Source of the DNA: Ramazzottius varieornatus
Taxonomy: Eukaryota; Tardigrada; Eutardigrada; Parachela; Ramazzottiidae
Direction: 5' to 3'
NCBI GenBank assembly: GCA_001949185.1
Contig: BDGG01000002.1
Span: forward strand, 217,783 to 281,782
Length of the DNA: 64,000 nucleotides
This document shows, one piece after another, positions 23,171 to 34,350 of the stretch (the stretch's first letter is position 1; each line of letters begins with the position of its first letter). The notes beneath the pieces were generated by a model. It worked only from the letters and a program-made list of their open reading frames with translations, ran no database searches and had not been told where the DNA came from. The position numbers were made by a program, and so were the translations under genes.

Positions 23171-24588
23171 TAGTAGTAAATGATACCATTATTATTTGTT
23201 TTTAATGTTTCAAAGGCTCGTGGCATCAGCGCCTTGAGCACTAGATCCTCAAATTCTTCTACGGGTGTTCTCACCTAGGAATTTCAGCAGCGTGGCCTAC
23301 ATCGTACTACTGAGATATAACAGCTGCTGTCCGACTCGCACAGTAAGCCAGCGACTGTGGGAATGCTGTCGAACAAGGACCGCTCGCGACGCGCAACCTT
23401 GAAAGCTTTGGGCTTTCTTCAAATCTTTCTGGACTGTCTATCCTTGTTCGGAACTATTACGGGTATCTCACCTCTTACATCCTGAACTAAAATCCTGATC
23501 TAAAATCTGGCCGTCGGCAATGATTTATCTGATCGATACGGCGTTGACCCGAAAACTTGCAGACTGCACACATTGATCATTCCGTGCTTTATGAACTGCT
23601 GTGCTTTCTGCTCATGACCCTCATTTCTTTCATCCAGAATTTCCATGCCTGTTCGCACTGCCAGAGAGCTTGCTTTGTCGATCAGAATGTACAGTAGAGT
23701 TTTCACCTCTAGCGCGTCTCGGGACTTGCGTTACTGACATGTGGCTTCTTCGTCCACTTGCTTAGGGAACTTACGACGCGTGCAGCGTGTTGAATGATGC
23801 CAGAAGTTAATTCATTCACTAGCGTGTTTTTTCCGGGTGGAACGCCCCCCCCCCAAGGTAGATCAATGCAGCATGTGGACAAAGTGCGACTACAACAAGG
23901 GCAATGCCTGCCTTCCCGTAATCAGGTGGTACCGATGACTATTGAGTCGAGTCATATGTCACGTGATGACTTGCACGCAAGCATCTCCGTTCTTTGTACT
24001 TCCGGATGCAGGACGGGCTAAAGTGCGCACTATTTTTCCGCCAGAGTTCGTGGCCGGGGGGTAAACTGTGCTTAGTGGGTGCAAGGTTGCAGCCAAGATA
24101 ACTTGCATCGATTACGTACAGTATCGCCCGACTCGTAAATAATTGTCATAATGTAGCTTCGAATTAAGTGACCGCGACAACAGAGCATCCCTGGGCTCGA
24201 CACGTACACCTCATGAGAAATGGAGAAGGATAGTATGTGTCGTTGACAACAAGCTTGCGTAGTGTCTGCGGGCTGTCCACAGGGATGCATGGGGATAACG
24301 AGACAAGGACGGAGGATCAACCTCTTCGACTGCCAGAGTCGCTTATGCGTAGAAATACGCAACAGCCAAACAAGAAAGATCAATCGTCCAAACCAGAAAA
24401 TAATCTGGACTTTATACGGCACTCCTGGGAAGGATAAAAAGGACGGTGCTTGCTCCTTCTTCCCCAGGTATGGATAAAGGTTACTTCTGCAAAAAGAGAA
24501 CAGTAATTATGGCCGGCGTCGAAGGTCGAAACAAGTACAGATTCAATGGGAAAGACCGGTCCCGTCCTGCATTGGAACTTACCCCCTA

Positions 24589-27500
24589 TCATTGGATGAT
24601 GAATGGAAAGGTCTGGGAGGCAGTTTGTCCGTTGGCGTCCGTCACTGTTACTTGATAACTGTAGGTGCCGGGACCGAGGATGGTGCTGACCGATATGGCT
24701 CCAGTTGTTGGATCAATGAGAAAGCGTCTGGAAAAAGGCACATGTCAGCTGGCCGTCGGTCAAAGCAGGCGAGAGAAATGCATCTGCCTGCTTTCCAACT
24801 AGGTAGCAGACAAGTCTTGCACTGACCCGTCGGGCACTGTTGGGGCGAACGTGTAGCCTGGTGTACCACCCGTCGGTGTAAGGCTTGCTATGGCCACCTG
24901 GCCTGGCAGGACAGTACCAGTGGGGTCGGTCGGATCGCTGGGCGGAATGACAATGGGTGTATTGGGCGGTAATGGCAAAGCCAAGAGTACAACAGCTGGG
25001 CAGGTAGCTGCGCTGGTGACGGTAACGGTGACGAATTGGGTGTTGGCAGTACCACTGCTGTCCGTCACGGTGACGGGCAGTGTGTAGGTACCTGCTGGTA
25101 GTGTGCCCACTGCCGTCACCACTCCGCTGGACGACACCGCCAATTGCCTGTCATAACCATATGGACGGTGTCAGCTTAGCGTAGATAATATATGAGAAAG
25201 GCCACTCAAACGTCAAAGCTTCTTACGTGCTAGGGGTGGAGAAAGTGAAACCGGAGCCGGATCCGCCTGTGGCCGTCAGCGTTGCCAGCGTTGCACCAGC
25301 TGTGGTGCCGGCGGCCGGCGTATTGGCTGCACAGATTGTGGTTGGTGTCAGGGTGGGGAAAGGTCCGCAGGCGTTAATGGTCACCGTAGCGGTGCCCACT
25401 GTGACCCCATTGTTGGCCGTCACTACCACTGTCGTGAAATATGTGCCGGCGGCCAGCGGTATCTGCGTCGTTATAACACCAGCAGGCGATAGGGAGAAAC
25501 GTCTGCAAATGCAGGAGACAAGGTCACGCCCGCACAGCAGTTCTAAGCAGGGTCGGGCACGACTTACGGATCGGTACCACTGATGGCGAAGGTGTAAGGT
25601 GGACTTCCGAAGGATGCCAGCCCGACCAAAGGTGGTGAGACAACAGTGCCACCAACGGCCTGGTTATTGACGCAGGAGGAGGCCGGGATATTGAGGTTGG
25701 GGTTAGCGATGACGCCGCTGGCCGTAGGCGTGGTGCAGGTGATGGTCAAGCTGACGATTCCCGTGGCGCTGCCTCCCGTCTGGTCATTGACCTGTACCAC
25801 CAATGTCTGAATGCCCTGGACAGCCGAAGTGGTGGTCGTTACGATACCAGCCGACGAGACGGCAAAGTTGCCACTAATGACCGTGTAGGTGTACGGAGCG
25901 GTGCCACCGGTCGGCGCCAATGTTCCCACCTACCAACAATGACTTACAGCCATTAAGACAACATGATGATGGCACAAGGCAGGACTTGCAGGGGAGACTA
26001 ATTATGGCCTTGGACGGAGTGCCAATGAGTCTGGGGGAATGCAACGGTACCTGGGTGCCGGAGGGGACCAGACTGCAGGAGCTGACGGTGAAGCTGGTGG
26101 TTGGAAGAGCCAGACTATTCTGTGTGTTACAGACGGCGTTAACTTGGACAGAGGTGGTGGTGGCAAGGCCGTTGGCATCGGTGGCGGTGACTGTGGCCAG
26201 AATCAGCTGGTTGGCCGTAATGGGCGCCGCATTAGTAATCAAGCCAGTTTGGGCATTAATTTGCAGCTGAGTGCTGGGGGAGATGGAGTAGGTCAGTGTT
26301 GAGCCCGTCGGTGAGGATGCCTGTAAAGTCATAGACACTTGGCCATTTGGCTGACCGTAGGAAGCTCGGCCAGATGTGCCATTTTGACTTACCACCACGT
26401 AGCCGATAAATTGGCCGATGGTCGAGGGACAGCCAGAGTTGATGAACCATACTGCCGTCGGGAAGGTGGGATTGTTGGTGCCGATCGTCGTGTTGGGCAA
26501 GATGTTGATGCGAATCGTTGATTCACAGTACTAGAAACACATAATTAGGCTTCGAACTTGTACTGACCATCAGAAGAAGGGTGGCATGTGACTGAACTGA
26601 CCAGTCCGGTTTGGGAGTCGGTCCCCCGCACCCGGAACTCTAGCGCAGCTCGTGGTCTGCGGCCCAATGTTTGAGCGGTAGAGATGTCACCCGTCTGTGG
26701 GTTGATAGTGAAGCGTCCCAGTGGATTATCGGGGATGGACCAGACGATGGACGAGCCGGTGGGACTGGTGGCGTTGACGCGCTGAACGAAAGTGCCCACC
26801 GCCGTCCCTTCCAGCACCGTGGCCGTGTACAGGTTTTGCTGACAGGTCGGACCTTGGGAAATGTTGATGACGCCATTGTTGAAGCCCGGAGCGTTACCGT
26901 TGATCTGACATACACTTCCCACCGAAACCTACAGGCAAACAGGCAACTTTACATTGCAGTCACCTCCTTCCACATCCCTCCAACATTTTAGCATTTCCAA
27001 AAGCGAAAATCTTTCAGAGTTAACGACACGCCTGGCCATGCCGGCATAGCCGAAGTCCTGTCACTTGATCACTTGATTGCACCAGCTACTGTATGATGTA
27101 ATGAATGGCCTCAAATTGAGAGCGAAATATTTTATCCCAATTTCGAACGTGCTGACTGTAACGAGAAAATGACAAAGCTTTGATAGTAGCATGGGTTTTC
27201 TTACCGTCACAGTAGCCGTGGTGGACAGTCCAGTAGTGTCGGTTGCTGCCACTACGAAGGTCTTTGTCTGTGAGGCCGTACTCAACGCGGAGACCGATCT
27301 GATGTTGCCGCTGGAATCGACACTGAAGCCGCTGGACGAAATGGAGTACGATATTGCGTTGCCGTCCGGATCAAATGCCTGCAAGAACATCTTACTCATC
27401 CACTAACTCCAGAAACGAAGAAACCTTGGACGTACTGGGACGGTGCCGATAAGGTTGCCGCTGTTGGTGCTACACGGTACAGTGAAGAGAAAGGCCGGCT

Positions 27501-30500
27501 GCTGGAAGATGGGTGCGCGACCGAAGCCACTTCCACCCGTACATGTTCCCACCACGTTGACCGTAACTGTAGCGCTTCCGGTCAGGCCGCCATTGTCCGT
27601 CGCAAGAATGACGAATGTAGAGGGCGTACCAGCAGTCAGGAATGGTATGGTGGTTCGCACGTTACCTGACTGGTCGATCGTAAAGGATGAAGAGGACATG
27701 GAGTACCGGATGGTGCCCCCATCCGGATCGCTAGCCTACACAACAGAAGAAATTTCGGTGGTGGCGGTTATGGAAGCCATTTTGAAGACATTTTGCTAGC
27801 TCCTGTCGAAGAATTCCCTGTCGTTAAATGGGGAATTCTTTTTGTTCTTATGGTTGTAATAGATAGGTCATCGGCCAGCGATTTTGCGCAGATCGTCTTC
27901 TACATTGGCGCACCCTCACAATATTACAGGCCAGAAGTTCGCGCCATTTTAGCAAACGGTCCTGCCCAGGTTGATGCGCACATTTTCATTGCTTTTGGCT
28001 GAAAGTGTGCGCCGCCTGCGAGAGCGATCTGGGTGGACGCATTTACCGACGTGCCGAATTGTGATTTCCATTACGACTGTTGGAACGTAGAGGGTGGTAT
28101 GTTATAGTAAGGGGTGTGTTTATTATGACGATAGTGGTAAAAGGTTTGATGCTTACACTGGCAGTACCGACAAGGACACCGGCGCTGGGGCTGCAAGGCA
28201 GTTGGACGGTATAACTGGTTTGGGTGAACCTTGGCGGCTGGTTTGCTGAGGAAGGACCTTGGCCGGCGCCATCGAGCAGAACGTTGATACGGACGACGGT
28301 CTCACAATACTACAGGACAAAAGACCATGACGTAAAAATAATATGCAATATTGGGCGAGCATCAAGACGGAACCAGGTGTCATTCTAACCGAGCCAGTGC
28401 AGTCTGTCCCGCGGACGCGAATCTCCATGGCCGACCGCACAAACTTGCGAACCAGCGGCCCGATGACCGACACCACGCCACTGGGGCTGACGGCAAAGCG
28501 TCCCAAAGGGTTGTCGACCAAACGCCAGCTTAGGGCACAGTAGTTTGGGCTGGTACCGTTCAGTGTCAGGACGGAGGTGCCGGGCGCGCTGGACTCAAGT
28601 ACAGTGGCGGTGTAAAACTGCTGACCACAGTTAATGCCGTTTGACGGAGGGCCGTAACTAGGAGCACCGTAACTACCACCTCCGTAACTCGAACCACCAT
28701 AGGCAGGGCCAGGTGCAGCTGCACCGTATCCGCCACCAGCTGCCGGCGCCGCTGAGCCGTAGCTGCCGTATCCTCCGGACGGCGCGGATGGAGCAGGACT
28801 TCCGTAACCGCCACCGCCAACAGATGGTACCGGGCTTCCATAACCGCCACCACCGATAGAAGGAGCTGGGCTTCCGTAACCGCCCATAGAAGGAGCTGGG
28901 CCTCCGTAACCGCCACCGCTTGGCGCTGGAGCAGGTCCACCATAGCCTCCGCCGTATCCTGCCGAAGGTGCAGAAGGTGCCGGCATTCCGTTGCCTCCAC
29001 CACTTGGGGCAGCTCCGTAACCGCCACTTGGTGCAGCCGGCGCCGCCCCGTAGGACGAGCCTCCGTAGCTCATTACCGCATAGGATGGCGCAGGTGCGCT
29101 GTATGAAGCTGCAAAGAGCGGGGAAGGAGCCGGGGCTGAGTAGGAAGGAACAGCAGGGGCGGAGTAGGCAGGTGTCGGAGCAGAATATGATGGCGCTGGA
29201 GCGGAATAGGAAGGAGCAGGGGCAGGAGCTGGTGGCGAGTAGGAGGGAGGCGGGGGTGAATAGGATGGCGCAGGAGGGGAATAAGAGGGAGCAGGCTGCG
29301 GTTGCGAGTAGGAAGGAGCGGGAGCTGGATAGGAGGGACTTGGCATTGCGTAGGATGGCGCAGGTGCTGGCATAGAGTAGCTGGGAGCTGGAGCAGAGTA
29401 GGAAGGAGCCGGCGGTGGCGAATAGGAAGGTGCAGGTTGAGGTGGCGAGTAAGACGGGACAGGTGTCGGTGCTGCATAGGATGGACTGGGTTGCGAATAG
29501 GAGGGGGCAGGAGCCGAGTAGGATGGAGGCGAGGGCGCCGCGTAGGACGACGAGGCCATGGAGACGACAGGGCTAGCTGCGAAGAGGGGTGGCGCTACCT
29601 GTTGGATAACCGGTGGCGGCACATAGAAGGAAGCCTGTGTTGGCCCAACTGGTCCCGAGACCATTCCCACATTCTGTATCTGCCGGCCATAGCCCTGCGG
29701 ATTGACCGGCTGCGTCTGAGGGCTCCCCTGGCCGGGACTGCCGCCCCCGCTGCAGGCCAGCGTCACGGTAACCAGGGCCTGCGCTGAGCCACTGCTCACC
29801 GTGAAGGACTGCGTGCCAGACTGAGGGAGCGTTCCCGCGGTGGAAATCTGGCCAGACTGGGGGTTGACTGTGAACAAGGAGGTGTCTTGTACCGAGTAAG
29901 AAGCGCTGCCTTGACAGGTGGTGGCGGTGACGAACCCGACAAAGGTGCCGGTTGTGCAGGTGGACAGCGTGAAAGAGTAGGACGATTGCTGGAAGCGCGG
30001 TGTACAGGACGAAGAGGAGAAAGGCGATGGGGTGCTACTTGTCTGACAGTAGGCAGTAACGGTCGCCGTTGTCGTCGAGGTGCCACACGAACTGCTGGCC
30101 GTCACGCTGAAGGACTGGTAACCGCTACTGGGCAGTGTCTGTGACGTGGAGATTTGTCCTGTTTGGGCACTGATGGAGAAGTACGTTGTGCCTTGCAGAG
30201 CGTAGGAGACACTACCCCCGGATGAAGAACTAGCCGTTACCGTACCAACTTGCGCACCGGACTGGCATGTGTAAATGAAGAGGTTGTAAGCTGACTGTGC
30301 GAACTGAGGTGGGGAACACGAGCTGCTCGACGGAGAGGACGGTGAGGGTGAATTGAATGTAGGAGCCAAAGTGGACTGACAGTTGGCTGACACTGTGATG
30401 GTGGCAGATGAAGTACCACCACAGTTATTGGCCGCAGTCACCGTCACGGTTTGTGTCGGGGTGGAGGAAGAAAAGCCGGAGCCGACCGTCACTTGCCCAG

Positions 30501-32622
30501 TCTGTGAGTTGATGGACAAGGCTTGGCTGTTGAGCGAATAGGAGCTGGTACCCGTGGCTTGAACAGTGCCTACGGATGTCCCCGCTGTGCAGGAGGAGAT
30601 GAAAAAGTTATAGAAAGTTTGGCTGAACTGTGGCGATGTACAAACTTGCTGGGGTTGGGACTGTCCAAGACAAGAAGGGTTGATGAAGACGATGGCGGAA
30701 GCCATGCCGCATTGGCTACTAGCCATCACCGTCAGTTGGTTGCTGTTGTTGTCGGTCAGTTGGGTCGTCAGGGTAATCTGGCCGGATTGTGGGTTAATGC
30801 TGACGGCTGGACTACCTTGGATGGAGTAACTGACTGAAGTACCACCCGTTACCGAAACCGACCCCACGAAGGAGCCAGCAGAGCACTGTGTGATGGAGAA
30901 CTGGTAAGCTGACTGGACGAACTGCGGTGGTGTGCACTGCGGTGTTTGGCTGATCGGTTGCGGTTGTGGTTGGGGAGCCGGAAGGCTGAAGACATTAGCT
31001 GCTGGCGGAGGCTGGGAGAAGGGCTGCGGGATGGACTGGATGACGGGGAAAGGTTGTGGCTGGGGCTGAGGTTGGTAGACTGGTTGGAGGATGGGTGCTG
31101 ACGGCGGAGCAAAGATCGGTGGAGCGACGGGGGAAGGTGGCGGCTGGTAGTAAGTGGGACGGGGAATACCGCTGCTACTGCCACCGTATCCTCCTCCTGC
31201 CACGGCCGGTACAGCCGGAGCTGCGTAGGAGGGAGCGGGAAGTGGAGCTGATGGTGCGCCGTACCCTCCAGCGCCATAGGCAGGCGCAGGCGCGGGAGCC
31301 TGGATGACTGGCGTGCCGTATCCACCACCATACGACGGCACTGGTGCTGCAGCGGGCGGGGGAGGTGCTCCATAACTGCCAGCCCCACCATAAGAAGGGG
31401 ATGGCATCGCTGCTAGGGCCGATGGGGCACCATATCCTCCACCATAGGACGTAGCCGGAGCTGGGGCTGAAGGGACAGCGTAACCACCTCCATAGGAGGG
31501 AGCTGGCAGGGGAGCTGGCATGGGAGCTGGTATCGGAGCTGCTGCTGCGCCATAACTTGCTCCTCCCCCTCCATAGCTGGGCATTGGTGCAGCAAGCGAT
31601 GGAGCAGCGTAGCCCCCTCCAGCGCCGTATGAGGGAGGCGGCACTGGGGCTGAAGGAGCACCATAAGCGCCGTAGGTAGGAGCGGGGACGGAAGGCTGAG
31701 CTGGAGCGCCGTAACCTCCTCCACCACCGTAACTGGGACTGGGTGAAGGAGCAGCTGAACCATAGCCACCAGCACCACCAGCCGAAGGTGTCGGGCCGTA
31801 GCCAACCTGCGATGGAGAAGCCAGTGCCAGAATGCCGAAAACGCCACTGGGAGGTGCTACGCTCTGAGCGCCGTAGCCTCCTGACGCTGCAGCTGCACTA
31901 CCGTAACCTCCAGCGGATGGCGCAGCGGGAGAAGAAGCGTAGCCTGGGGAAGACCCGTATGACGGTGCAGCAGACGAAGAGCCATAACCTCCACCACCGA
32001 TGGAAGGTACTGAGCCGTAAGAAGGCGCGGCCGGCGACGAACCGTAATCAGACGCACTGCTACCGTAACCGCCACTGGAAGTCCCAGCACCACTTCCAGA
32101 AAATATCGAAGAGGGCAGTATGTTGACTCGTACTGTACTGTCGCAATACTACAAATGAATGTCAATAGGACAAGATTCTCATTCTGCCCTTCGGACAATA
32201 CGTTGATTGACTTTACAAGCTGAACAATTACTCTTGACTTTGAGGCATGCTTTCCATATTGATATTCTGACTTTTTTTACTCTCTGGTGGTTACCCAACG
32301 AGGAAAGAGGAAAGCCATCTTTGGAACTTACCAGGCGTGACCCGCTGGTCTGAGTGGCGCGTACCCGGAACTCGACGGCGGAGCGCGTATACTTTCTTTG
32401 GAGGGAGTTGGAGACGGTAACGTCACCGGTGACGGGGTTTATTGTGAAGCGTTGAAAGGCAGTGTCTTGGATAGAATACTGTAGGGATGAATTGGTGGGG
32501 TCGACAGCGGCTACCTTCAGGACGAAGCTGCCTGGTGTCAGTGTGTCGGATATGACGGCTGTGTATAATGGTTGAGCACAAACAGGCACATTCCTCGCCA
32601 ACAACTGCCGACCTTGAGGTAA
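24589..32622 (-). CDS. Large secreted cadherin-type/GYG-rich repeat protein (5' incomplete)
   Basis: Twelve exons (32622-32332, 32148-28390, 28309-28157, 27735-27436, 27378-27205, 26928-26602, 26530-26393, 26320-26051, 25929-25568, 25502-25227, 25147-24827, 24727-24589) join in frame to 2169 residues; the start exon was not found. Three units read LYTATVLE...GRFTINPQTGDIS...LEFRVRGTD then YCESTIRINIL: cadherin-type beta-sandwich domains whose DxNDN calcium linker is missing. The 3.8 kb exon 2 holds Gly-Tyr-rich repeats (PSYGGGGYG), four Cys-capped domains (C..PQF.QS.Y...GQI...C), a PSYSAPA tract and more GYG repeats. Several more such domains, some with AxDPDG, follow, then a stop after FIIQ with no membrane segment. 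The GYG and PSY tracts recall elastomeric cuticle proteins such as resilin. An extracellular matrix or cuticle role is inference. Confidence 0.75.
27904..28020. repeat. GTGGCGCA hairpins, 2 worn units
   Basis: CATTGGCGCACC...TTCGCGCCATT, then a worn left arm and GTGTGCGCCGCCTG. Within intron 27736-28156 of the giant secreted protein gene. Confidence 0.6.
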
Positions 32623-34350
32623 CTACAAAGGGATCAAACGTCACGTATGGCGTTGTAATCCTTCCAGACGCTACTTTTTATTGGGCGTCTTTGAGCTTGT
32701 CTTTCACAGATTCAGGCGTTGCAAATTTGAAAGCAGTTGAGAACCCGGCAAACTCGACAGTATCACTCTTTTCCAGGGACGCACGCTTCCAGCCAAGAAT
32801 ACCGTAAACATGTGCCACTTTGAAAAACAGTCAAAATCTCCAAGCTCGTCTCTCCAAGCCTAGTTCTCACTTGTTGAAAATAACGTACAAAAAGAAGTAA
32901 GGCCTTCAGTTCCAAAATCGTCTCAGAAAGAACTTGAATTTCCTACTATCGCACACTTTCGGAGCCAAGAGCTAGGTTTGAATTTGGCCTGGCTGAATGA
33001 TCGACTACATGTTCGCAGATTAAAACAATTGCCTTACCAGTTTGGTCGAGCGACATGTTGAGCAAATGTATAGGAGGATGAATATGGGAAAGAAAGGTCT
33101 TAGACGTATCATTAGAGAGACGGAAGACTGTGGGTGCCAGTATCTGCGCTGGTTGTGCAGGCTAGTCCAGCTGGTAATCCACATGAGTAAAGAGAACAAG
33201 AGATTGAGGCGCACAGCGCCCAAAGGTCACTTCGGTATCGCGCCGATGACCAACAGAAGACTTTGCCGGTACTCATGTGATCTTGTTATCCAGACATAAT
33301 TCCATAATCCAGTCAACGGAACGGGACACGCTGCGCTTGCACCTCTGCAGGTTGTCAATCGAGGAAGTGAAAGATTGAGTGAAAGAACGACCCCTTATTT
33401 ACTCTACCAAATATTCCTCTTGTCTCACGGCGATGGAGACGCATTAGGCGAGAAAAACCTTTGGAGCTAAAGACTGACCATCAAGCTGGGCAACGCGGCG
33501 ACGGAACAACGACAAGGCGTTAAAGTAAAGTTCATCCATCTGTATGGTCAGTACACATTGACCATATATTACGTGATGACTGGGATGGCTTCGGACCGAC
33601 AGGCTCATCTGCCATCAGTGCGCCAGCTGATGGTACTGTATACGTCCATCAGTGTAGGCTATTTCACACGATGCTCTGTTTTTCTTAGCATCCCCTCCCT
33701 TTCTACTTGAACCGCATGGTCTTGTTGTTTCGTCCCCCTAAACTAGGTGAAACGGGCTTTGATCAACGTTGGACGAGGCGCCGTTGCGCTGCGGCGACGG
33801 ACAGCGGACCTGCCTCACCCGCTGGCGCTATCAGCGCTATCTGCGCCATTGTTGGCCTCTCAACAAGAGCACTAACCGGTATGCTCCCAAAGACATACAG
33901 GCAGTGTATATTTGACAACAAACTGTTACATTCTCTGCGCCTATGTACTCTGCATCTTAAGAACAACACGCAGCGTGCGATCTCACTGGGCTCTCTGTCC
34001 GCGACGGACAATGGCCACACTGCGCAGTCAAGGATATCCACTCTCGACCCAACCTGCCGCTCAATCTTCCCTCACTGTCCTCGCCTCCAGTCACAGACTC
34101 AAAACTGCACTGTCGAAAAGTGTCAAAATGCTTCCTTCTTCTGCATAATGACTGACCAAAATTACCGGTGGATATCATCTGATGCCAAAAGAGCGGCCAC
34201 AGTCACAGCCCGATACAAGCTTTTTTCCCTACACAAGCAATCCCACTGAAAATGTCCAGATGTTCTTATTGATTATAGTCATCGTGGAGTTGTTTTGTTT
34301 GATGCATTTAGCGAAGAGTAGCCAGGCGCCAGCTGGATGGCTGGCTGATA
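32623..34350. other. 5' region of the giant secreted protein gene
   Basis: The missing signal-peptide exon should lie here on the minus strand. A hydrophobic stretch at about 33220-33130 looks like a signal peptide but has no suitable ATG in frame. A degenerate hairpin unit lies at 32776-32825. The 3' UTR of the first TRPM2-like gene is expected toward 34350. Confidence 0.3.

Larger units (their letters stand above)
21711..24588. other. AT-rich spacer with assembly gap
   Basis: No gene is supported. The part from about 22250 to 23040 is AT-rich with many AATT- and ATTAAT-type short palindromes. A gap at 23091-23140 is flanked by an inverted repeat (separate entry). A run of ten C's lies near 23848. 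The 3' UTR of the giant secreted protein should lie just below 24589. Confidence 0.35.

Noticed and set aside
28153-31847. Long alternative frames overlapping the giant repeat exon on both strands
   Set aside because: They are shadows of the Gly/Tyr/Pro-rich codons; only one frame continues through splice sites at both ends and matches the neighbouring domains.
33020-33223. Signal-peptide-like minus frame upstream of the giant secreted protein
   Set aside because: It lacks an ATG before the hydrophobic stretch, and no donor joins it in phase to the exon at 32622, so it is not called as the start exon.
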